The notes under the pieces were generated by a model. The model searched no databases. It was not told the origin of the DNA and saw only the letters and a program-made list of their open reading frames with translations. DNA of 5,901 nt, taken from the NCBI GenBank assembly GCA_002731735.1, contig PCCM01000011.1:15138-21038 (forward strand). The letters run 5' to 3'. This document shows positions 1 to 5,400 of this stretch, one piece after another (the stretch's first letter is position 1; the number at the start of each line of letters is the position of its first letter). The translations under genes were made by a program, and so were the position numbers. This DNA is from Gemmatimonadota bacterium (GTDB taxonomy: Bacteria; Gemmatimonadota; Gemmatimonadetes; Longimicrobiales; Gaopeijiaceae).

Positions 1-456
1 GACCCGGATCAACGACTCGATCTCGGGGAGTGCAGGAGCCCGATCGTATATCCGGTGTCGATCGGCAATCCCCACGCGGTGGTCTTTCCCGAGGAGTGGA
101 AGCGCGAGCTCATCGACGAGATCGGGCCGAAGATTTCCGTTCACCCTGCGTTCGCTGATGGTACCAACGTTCAGGTCGCCCGCGTACTCGCCGGCCGAAC
201 CCTGGAGGCGTTGATCTGGGAGAGAGGTGTGGGACCGACCTCCGCCTCTGGAACTTCGGCCTGCGCGGTCGCGGCCGCTGCAGTCAAGTCGGGACGAGCC
301 GAGCCCGACCAGTTCGAAGTTCGTATGGAGGGAGGCAGCTTGGAGGTGAGCGTCACCGCCGAGATGCAAATCACACTCACCGGACCGGTGCAGGAAGTGG
401 CAACCGGCAGCCTCACGCCAGGGTTTATGGAATTCCTCAGGTCCTCACGCGCTTGA
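1..456 (+). CDS. dapF: Diaminopimelate epimerase-like protein, C-terminal part (5' end outside window)
   Basis: DapF interconverts LL- and meso-diaminopimelate in the cytoplasm, for lysine and peptidoglycan synthesis. The frame is open from base 1 to TGA at 454-456, giving about 151 residues, roughly the C-terminal half of a typical protein of about 275. The GTG at 55 lies inside the conserved VSIGNPHAVVF block, so it is an internal codon and not the start. Family landmarks in order are GNPH (substrate binding), FADGTNVQVARV (family FPegTNVefv), and WERGVGPT with the conserved Glu-Arg pair at 220-225. The following loop reads ASGTSACA where DapF normally has ACGTGACA, so the second catalytic Cys is Ser (codon 247-249). 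A Cys four residues after the GT (262-264) is retained. The first catalytic Cys would lie upstream of the window. The gene converges on lptG and overlaps it by 20 bp. The fold assignment is firm. Exact epimerase activity is less sure, and another DapF-fold isomerase is possible. Confidence 0.88.
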   Translation, partial: DPDQRLDLGECRSPIVYPVSIGNPHAVVFPEEWKRELIDEIGPKISVHPAFADGTNVQVARVLAGRTLEALIWERGVGPTSASGTSACAVAAAAVKSGRAEPDQFEVRMEGGSLEVSVTAEMQITLTGPVQEVATGSLTPGFMEFLRSSRA

Positions 457-1510
457 ACAGGACGAGTCCGCACGTCAGGAACACAAGGTTGGGAACCCAG
501 GCGGACAGCACCGGTTCGATGGCCCCGGATTGGCCTGCGGCCCCGGCCAGCCGGAACATGAGCAGGTAGAGGATCACCGACGCGAGGGCCACGCCGATTC
601 CGTAGGCCCTCCCGCCCCGCCGCGAGCTCGTCGCCAAGGGGCCACCGAACAGGATGATCACCAACGTCGCTGCTGCGATCGCCTTCCGCTGTCCTTTCTC
701 GACCAACAACGCGCTGACGTCCCCGCCGGAGCGAGTGAGGTTGGTCACCATCCGGTCGATTTCGGAGTTGGTCATCTCGCCTACCTCCTCGGGTCGCCCC
801 AGGAGACCCTCCGGTGGTTCGCCGAAGGTGCTCGACCTGAGTGAGTCGAAGTTCAAGGTGAGCGAGGCCGCTCGGTCGGGAAGGATACGCAGATGCCCGT
901 CCACGAAGGTCCATCCCCGCACGCTGTCGAACTGCGCTTGCACCGCCTGAAGATACTGTGGCGCCTCGCCGGCCGATCCGGCGGGTACCTCCAGCGCCAC
1001 CCGGGTCAACGTCGGTGGGACAATGTTCAGTCTTCTCACCGTCAACGTCCGGGCGTCGTCGGTCTTGAACACGAAATCGTTGCGCCATTGGCGCCCGATC
1101 TCTTCTCCTCGAAGAATCTGCCCGGAGCGCCTCTTGGCCACGGGCACGACCTCACTGAGGAGCAGTCCCGCTCCCGTCAGGAGCAATCCCAGCGCGATGA
1201 GTGGCGCCATCAGGCGGTGAAACGAAATCCCCCCGGCCTTGGCGGCCAGGACTTCTCGATGCTGTGTCATGGAGTGGATGGTGAACACCGCGGCGATCAG
1301 AGCCGCGATCGGGAATGACCAGGAGATGAATTCGGGGAGCGCGTATACGTAAGCGATGGCGAGGTCGCCCACCGTGAGTCCGCGTTCGAAGTACCGGTCC
1401 ACGTACTCCACGATGTCTCCGACGATGAACAGGAGGGGGGCACCGACGACGAACACAGCAAAAATACGAAGGAAGGTTCCCGCGATCAGGCGGTCCAGGA
1501 TTCTGATCAT
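437..1510 (-). CDS. lptG: LPS export permease LptG (YjgP/YjgQ family)
   Basis: LptG is one of two inner-membrane permeases of the LptB2FG ABC transporter that pulls lipopolysaccharide out of the membrane toward the LptC/A/D bridge. From ATG at 1510 it has 357 residues, the normal family length. Visible parts are an N-terminal MIRILDRLIAGTFLRIF helix, TM helices near 14-33, 55-78 and 100-119, a cytoplasmic coupling segment REVLAAKAGGIS (85-96) expected to contact LptB, a periplasmic beta domain near 125-260, and three C-terminal TM helices near 274-292, 301-320 and 333-352. An RRGG motif follows the fourth helix. ATG 1510 is preferred because the protein then begins as LptG proteins usually do (M-x-x-LDR) and a GGAAAGGG stretch precedes it. 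A GTG at 1525 would add five residues and overlap the lptF stop as GTGA. The lptG assignment over lptF rests on gene order and normal size, so paralogue naming is less certain than family. Confidence 0.93.
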   Translation of the reverse strand: MIRILDRLIAGTFLRIFAVFVVGAPLLFIVGDIVEYVDRYFERGLTVGDLAIAYVYALPEFISWSFPIAALIAAVFTIHSMTQHREVLAAKAGGISFHRLMAPLIALGLLLTGAGLLLSEVVPVAKRRSGQILRGEEIGRQWRNDFVFKTDDARTLTVRRLNIVPPTLTRVALEVPAGSAGEAPQYLQAVQAQFDSVRGWTFVDGHLRILPDRAASLTLNFDSLRSSTFGEPPEGLLGRPEEVGEMTNSEIDRMVTNLTRSGGDVSALLVEKGQRKAIAAATLVIILFGGPLATSSRRGGRAYGIGVALASVILYLLMFRLAGAAGQSGAIEPVLSAWVPNLVFLTCGLVLFKRVRT

Positions 1511-1521
1511 GCCCTTTCCGA

Positions 1522-2985
1522 TCACCCTACTGGGGAACGGGTTGACATCCTGCGCCCCGAACTCGATAGCTTGAACAGCGCCTCATCGAGGGCGCCCCCG
1601 CGATTCGAGCCGGCGGTTCGGCTCATGCGTGCCGCCAATACGATACCGAAACCGAGGAACACGAGGTCTACGGTCCACATTGCCCAAAACGGCGTCACGA
1701 GTCCTTTGTTGGCTAAGTTCTCTCCACCGATGAGGCCGGCCCAGTACACGGCGAAGATGACGACCGAGGTGACGATGACCATGCCGACCCCGCCTCGGGG
1801 GAAGCGTATGGCCAGTGGGGCGCCGAGCAAGACGAACACGATACACGCGAATGCGATCGAGTACTTCTTGTAGATCTCCACGAGAAACTGGTCTGTCGAT
1901 TGCTGAAGAGCCAATACGCGGCCGAGGTTTCCCTGGCCGCCCAACGCGGCTTGCTGAGTGAGGTCGTCTGTCCTGAGGCTGAGGGGTTGCCCGCGGCCCC
2001 TACCCAGTATCGAGCCTCGTCCACCCAGAGCAGCTTCCGCTTCGTCGGCTTCGTCGGTGTGGCCTGCCTCGATCAGGTCCGGGTCGGGAGACGCCAGCGC
2101 ACCCGCGATTGTTTTTTGAGCTAGCGTGAGGCTTCGTTGTCGAACATCGACGATCTCCTCAGTTCGGTTGAGGATTTCGGCCCTCAACATCGCGATGGAC
2201 ATCTCGCGATCGCTCCGCGAGGCGCCCCCCTCTCGGCGCTCGAGTTCGTCTCCGACCCCCCGTAGTGGAACGATCTGGCGCTCGAATTCCGATCGGTTGA
2301 ACTCACCGCCCCCTTCCTGGCCGGCTTCGTTGGCGAAGCCGTCGTAGAGGGTCAAATACAGGTCGGTGCCACTCTCGCTGAACGCCATCGTTCCACGCTC
2401 CGCGTAGATCGTACGGTGAGCGTTCGGGTCGGTCAGATCGTAAATGACGACCTCCGTCATCTCGTTCGTGACGGCGTCGATGGTCGCCGCCTGAAGGTAC
2501 ACCGCTCCGTTTCTGTCTTCGGTATCGATCTCATTAACGACGCGCTCGCGAAGCTCGAACGTGGGACTCTTCTGCGCGACGTCGATGATCAAGCTCTTGA
2601 GTCTGTGGTTGGAATCCGGGAGCACCTGGTCGTTGAAAAACAGCATCAGGCCTGCGAAGATTGTACCGATCCCCAAGAGTGGGAGAAGCATCCGGAGCGG
2701 TCTGATTCCCCCCGCTGCCATAGCCGTAATTTCGTTCGCCCCGGTAAGCTCGCTAAAGGTATAGAGTACGGATACCAGGATGGCCATGGGAAGCGTGAGG
2801 GCAACGGTGTGGGGGAGAGACAGAAGTACGAACTCACCGATCACACTCCAGGCGAGTCCCTTGCCGACCAGGTCGGCCATCCGAACCGCGAACGCGTTCA
2901 AGAACAGGAGCCCGGTGAGCGCCGTGAAAGCAAAGAGGAACGGTCCCATATGGGCGCGGATTAGATACGCGGTGATGATCTTCAT
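1522..2985 (-). CDS. lptF: LPS export permease LptF (YjgP/YjgQ family) with long insertion
   Basis: LptF is the partner permease of LptG in LPS export. The start is ATG 2985 (MKIITAYLIRAHMGPF), the usual N-terminus, with AGGGGG six bases upstream. The frame stays open farther upstream, but only antisense to the HIT gene. The product is 487 residues against roughly 360-400 for typical members. TM1-3 lie near 15-34, 52-74 and 99-117. The coupling helix SELTGANEITAMAAGGI (78-94) sits after TM2, where LptB docks. The periplasmic beta-jellyroll spans about 120-245, and TM4-6 lie near 376-393, 401-418 and 432-452. An extra hydrophilic block at about 246-365 is Glu/Arg-rich, then acidic and Ala-rich, then Gly-rich, and explains the length. 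A basic, Ser-rich tail of about 35 residues follows TM6. It ends one base inside the possible GTG start of lptG, so the pair is almost certainly co-transcribed and probably translationally coupled. LptF versus LptG naming is inferred from order. Confidence 0.93.
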   Translation of the reverse strand: MKIITAYLIRAHMGPFLFAFTALTGLLFLNAFAVRMADLVGKGLAWSVIGEFVLLSLPHTVALTLPMAILVSVLYTFSELTGANEITAMAAGGIRPLRMLLPLLGIGTIFAGLMLFFNDQVLPDSNHRLKSLIIDVAQKSPTFELRERVVNEIDTEDRNGAVYLQAATIDAVTNEMTEVVIYDLTDPNAHRTIYAERGTMAFSESGTDLYLTLYDGFANEAGQEGGGEFNRSEFERQIVPLRGVGDELERREGGASRSDREMSIAMLRAEILNRTEEIVDVRQRSLTLAQKTIAGALASPDPDLIEAGHTDEADEAEAALGGRGSILGRGRGQPLSLRTDDLTQQAALGGQGNLGRVLALQQSTDQFLVEIYKKYSIAFACIVFVLLGAPLAIRFPRGGVGMVIVTSVVIFAVYWAGLIGGENLANKGLVTPFWAMWTVDLVFLGFGIVLAARMSRTAGSNRGGALDEALFKLSSSGRRMSTRSPVG

Positions 2986-3132
2986 AGCGAGCCCCCTACA
3001 CCGCACGCCGAGATCCGATCCCAGCGGAGCAGCTGATTTCATGGCTCCGACGTTGGCCATTCCGATCCTCATAGGGGTAGCGGGCAGCGGTTGCATTGCT
3101 ATGCCGAGCCGCCCTAACGCGGTACGGTGCTG
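2986..3132. promoter_or_regulatory. Divergent intergenic region between lptF and the HIT gene
   Basis: These 147 bases separate two divergent starts, so promoters for both the lptFG operon and the HIT gene are expected here. No strong consensus boxes are visible. The best guess for the plus strand is TTGCAT at 3091-3096 with a poor -10 candidate, TAACGC, at 3115-3120. This would put transcription start close to the HIT start codon. A CCGATCC heptamer occurs twice in direct orientation (3015-3021 and 3062-3068). It could be a binding site or chance. The promoter role is inferred from gene orientation, not from clear motifs. Confidence 0.4.
2992..2997 (-). promoter_or_regulatory. Ribosome binding site of lptF
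   Basis: On the minus strand AGGGGG lies six bases before ATG 2985. It decides the lptF start against the much longer upstream open frame, which reaches 3645 and would run antisense through the HIT gene. Confidence 0.7.
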
Positions 3133-3483
3133 ATGACAGACACGATCTTCGCGCAGATCATCCGCAGGGAGATTCCCGCGGATATCGTTTACCAGGATGA
3201 GTTGGTGACGGCGTTTCACGACGTCCAACCCCAGGCGCCGACCCACATCATCATAGCCCCCAACAAGCCGGTTGCGACCATCGCCGACGTGACCGATGCG
3301 GACGAGCCGGCACTCGGCCGCATGATCCGGGTGGCTGCCCGGCTCGCTGAGGAAGCTAGTGTCGACGAGGCGGGATACAGGCTCATCTTGAACTGTCGGG
3401 CCCACGCCGGCCAGGAAGTTTTTCACGTCCACATGCACCTGGTCGGTGGTCGCCCGCTCGGAAGGATGCTGTCGGATCCGTGA
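3133..3483 (+). CDS. HIT (histidine triad) family nucleotide-binding protein, HinT-like
   Basis: This is a small cytoplasmic protein of 116 residues, the usual size of bacterial HinT-type proteins, which hydrolyse nucleoside phosphoramidates and related AMP conjugates. The N-terminus MTDTIFAQIIRREIPADIVY is typical. FHDVQPQAPTHIIIAPNKP (28-46) is the first nucleotide-binding strand region, and GQEVFHVHMHLVGG (93-106) holds the histidine triad at H98, H100 and H102, with H102 the expected catalytic residue. An Asn at 88 (LNCRAHAGQ) fits the family pattern. ATG 3133 is chosen because it matches family N-termini. An in-frame GTG at 3127 would add only two residues. Neither has a clear Shine-Dalgarno sequence. 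The gene is divergent from lptF and is followed directly by a hairpin, so it may be monocistronic. Its physiological substrate cannot be told from sequence. Confidence 0.95.
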   Translation: MTDTIFAQIIRREIPADIVYQDELVTAFHDVQPQAPTHIIIAPNKPVATIADVTDADEPALGRMIRVAARLAEEASVDEAGYRLILNCRAHAGQEVFHVHMHLVGGRPLGRMLSDP

Positions 3484-3502
3484 AGGCTGCTTCAGCAGTC
3501 TT
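3483..3502 (+). terminator. Terminator-like hairpin at the end of the HIT gene
   Basis: AAGGCTGC (3483-3490) pairs with GCAGTCTT (3495-3502) around a TTCA loop. The stem is eight pairs with one G-U, and its first base is the last base of the HIT stop codon. The downstream bases are only modestly T-rich (TCTTAT), so it may be a weak intrinsic terminator or an mRNA 3' end stabiliser. Confidence 0.5.
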
Positions 3503-3582
3503 ATCCAGCGACCTACACCTCTGCGGATCGCCTTGCACGGGCGACCCGACCACACGATCTTCCTCGCTTTCGTCTTCCGACC

Positions 3583-3638
3583 TGGGCCCGTGGCATCCCG
3601 GATACCGTGCTGTAGCACGGGTGGTGGCCCACGGTGCT
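3583..3638 (+). other. Nested inverted repeats in the 5' leader of the symporter gene
   Basis: The 182 bases between the HIT stop and the symporter start hold no credible gene. Within them, CCGTGC (3605-3610) and GCACGG (3615-3620) form a perfect six-pair hairpin with a TGTA loop. TGGGCC (3583-3588) can close around it with GGCCCA (3626-3631). Competing pairings exist: CCCGTG (3587-3592) with CACGGG (3616-3621), and AGCAC (3614-3618) with a second GTGCT at 3634-3638. This could be a leader RNA element, a terminator remnant or an operator palindrome. It matches no riboswitch I recognise, and there is no T-tract. Confidence 0.35.
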
Positions 3639-3653
3639 CCTTCAACAGATCCT

Positions 3654-3659
3654 TAGGGA
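3654..3659 (+). promoter_or_regulatory. Ribosome binding site of the symporter gene
   Basis: TAGGGA lies six bases before ATG 3666. It supports that start, which also matches the family N-terminus. Confidence 0.65.
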
Positions 3660-3665
3660 CTCGTA

Positions 3666-5378
3666 ATGGAAACTCTCGAAACCGTCATTAGTGCCGTTAA
3701 GGGTTACGTATGGGATTGGGGAATTCCTGTGGGGGACTCGGCCATTCCCCTAGTGGTTATCGCCCTCATTGGGACGGGCGTGTTCCTTACGCTCCGCCTC
3801 GGGCTTATCCAGCTGCGGCATTTCGGCCATGGCGTCGCGGTGGCCACGGGCCGCTATGACGATCCCCAAAGCACCGGCGACGTCTCACACTTCCAAGCAC
3901 TCACGACGGCACTTTCCGCGACTGTCGGTATCGGCAACATCGCCGGCGTGGCGTTAGCCATCCACTGGGGAGGCCCCGGTGCTTTGGTCTGGATGTGGCT
4001 GACCGCGATACTCGGAATGGCCACCAAGTATGCCGAGGTCACGCTGTCTATGCATTACCGCTCGGTGCACCAGGACGCGGACAAAGTCGTGGGCACGGTC
4101 TCTGGCGGGCCCATGTATTACATCGAACACGGGCTGGGGGCGAACTGGAAGTGGATGGCCATGTTCTTTGCCGGGATGCTGGGGTTCACGGCCTTTCTCA
4201 CTGGGAACGCGATTCAGGCGAACACGATTGCCGACACGCTCCAGACGGAGGTCGGGATCAACCCGTGGATCACTGGGGCCGTCTTGGCCGTGATCGTGGC
4301 CTCCGTGATTCTGGGAGGCATCAAACGCATCGGGCGCATCACGAGTATCCTGGCCCCCTTGATGGCCGCTATTTATGTGCTGTGCGCTCTGCTCATCGTC
4401 CTCTTGAACTTCAGCGACGTGATCCCGGCTTTCGGAACGATCTTCCGTGAGGCGTTCAGCCCCACGGCCGGAGTGGCCGGCACCGGGGTGGGCGCTATCC
4501 TCGTCACCATGACATACGGGGTCAATCGAGGCCTCTTCTCCAACGAGGCGGGGCAGGGCTCAGCGCCCATCGCGCATGCCGCCGCGAAGACGGAAGAGCC
4601 CGTGTCTGAGGCTGTGGTCGCGTTGCTCGGCCCCTTCATCGACACCATCGTGATCTGCACCATGACCGCACTCGTGATCGTCGTGACCGGCGTGTACAGT
4701 GAGCGTGTCCCCACTGAGATCACCCTTGGCGGTGGCGATCTCAGTTGGGTGTCCGGAGATGCGGGAGTGGGATACGAAGATGTCGCGGCACCGGCTGAGA
4801 TCCTTATCCAGAACGGAACCCATGCCGCGGGAAGTGCTGTTTTCGTGGCGTGGCACGAGGTGGCCCTCGAAACGCTTTACACGGACGAGGGCAGGACGCA
4901 GGCGTTCACGGGGTCGGTGTTTCCGGCCAGAGGAGAGGCCGTGGATGATGAGGGTAACGTCTATGTGTCGCTCTGGGGGATGGCGATTGAAAGTGGGGCG
5001 CCGCTCACTACATACGCGTTCAGAACGGGACTTTCGCCTCTCGGCGATTGGGGTCACTTCGTTGTGATCTTCTCAGTACTTCTTTTCGGCATCTCGACCG
5101 CAATCGCTTGGAGCTACTATGGGGACCGTTGCGCGATCTACCTGTTTGGTGAGGGAGCCGTGGTGCCCTACAAGGTGGTCTACCTGATCATGCACCTGCT
5201 CGGGGCCGGGGTCGTTGGGGCAGCGGGTATTTCCCTCGTGTGGGATCTGGGAGATATCGCTCTTGGAATCGTGATTCTCCCGAACCTGATCGCCTTGGTT
5301 CTACTTTCGGGTAAGATCAAGGAGTTGACGGACGACTACTTCGAGAGAAAGCCCTGGAAGACGTCGGGGAAGGTTTAG
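3666..5378 (+). CDS. Sodium:alanine/glycine symporter (AGCS family)
   Basis: This is a polytopic inner-membrane carrier of 570 residues that brings in alanine, glycine or a related small amino acid with Na+. The AGCS signature is clear. TALSATVGIGNIAGVALAIHWGG (81-103) is the conserved unwound first-core-helix region, followed by GPGALVWMWLTAILGMATKYAEVTL. GGPMYYIEHGLG is at 147-158, GVNRGLFSNEAGQGSAPIAHAAA at 285-307, FIDTIVICTMTALVIVVTGV at 324-343, and FGISTAIAWSYYGDRCAIYLFG at 474-495. Typical members have about 450-500 residues. The excess lies at about 345-444, between the helix ending VVTGV and the TTYAFRTGLSPLGDWG segment. This block is polar, with Gly, Asp and beta-like stretches, and should be extracytoplasmic. 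The C-terminus ends in a short charged tail. The gene has a good RBS, its own 182-base leader and a methyltransferase 22 bases downstream. Whether alanine or glycine is preferred cannot be told. Confidence 0.95.
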   Translation: METLETVISAVKGYVWDWGIPVGDSAIPLVVIALIGTGVFLTLRLGLIQLRHFGHGVAVATGRYDDPQSTGDVSHFQALTTALSATVGIGNIAGVALAIHWGGPGALVWMWLTAILGMATKYAEVTLSMHYRSVHQDADKVVGTVSGGPMYYIEHGLGANWKWMAMFFAGMLGFTAFLTGNAIQANTIADTLQTEVGINPWITGAVLAVIVASVILGGIKRIGRITSILAPLMAAIYVLCALLIVLLNFSDVIPAFGTIFREAFSPTAGVAGTGVGAILVTMTYGVNRGLFSNEAGQGSAPIAHAAAKTEEPVSEAVVALLGPFIDTIVICTMTALVIVVTGVYSERVPTEITLGGGDLSWVSGDAGVGYEDVAAPAEILIQNGTHAAGSAVFVAWHEVALETLYTDEGRTQAFTGSVFPARGEAVDDEGNVYVSLWGMAIESGAPLTTYAFRTGLSPLGDWGHFVVIFSVLLFGISTAIAWSYYGDRCAIYLFGEGAVVPYKVVYLIMHLLGAGVVGAAGISLVWDLGDIALGIVILPNLIALVLLSGKIKELTDDYFERKPWKTSGKV

Positions 5379-5400
5379 ACATAGCCACTCCCGTTTTCGT

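Noticed and set aside
55..57. GTG at 55 as the start of a short dapF-like gene
   Set aside because: The codon is inside the conserved VS-GNPH strand and the frame is open to base 1, so the gene simply continues off the left edge.
171..1088. 305-residue open frame on the minus strand
   Set aside because: It overlaps dapF and lptG in another frame, is Arg/Gly-rich with no recognisable motif, and is a common by-product of GC-rich coding DNA.
2416..2964. 182-residue open frame on the plus strand, antisense to lptF
   Set aside because: It is highly charged low-complexity sequence with no family features, opposite a well-supported membrane protein gene.
3538..3548. Small CGGG-CGA-CCCG inverted repeat
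   Set aside because: A four-pair stem is expected by chance in GC-rich DNA, and it is not followed by a T-tract.
2986..3645. Upstream extension of the lptF frame, which would make a 707-residue protein
   Set aside because: It runs antisense through the whole HIT gene, its sequence is unlike any LptF N-terminus, and ATG 2985 has a good RBS and a family-typical start.
3484..3665. Glycine riboswitch upstream of the AGCS symporter
   Set aside because: I looked for the conserved glycine aptamer core (GGAGAG and CCGAAGG-type segments) and did not find it. Only generic inverted repeats are present.
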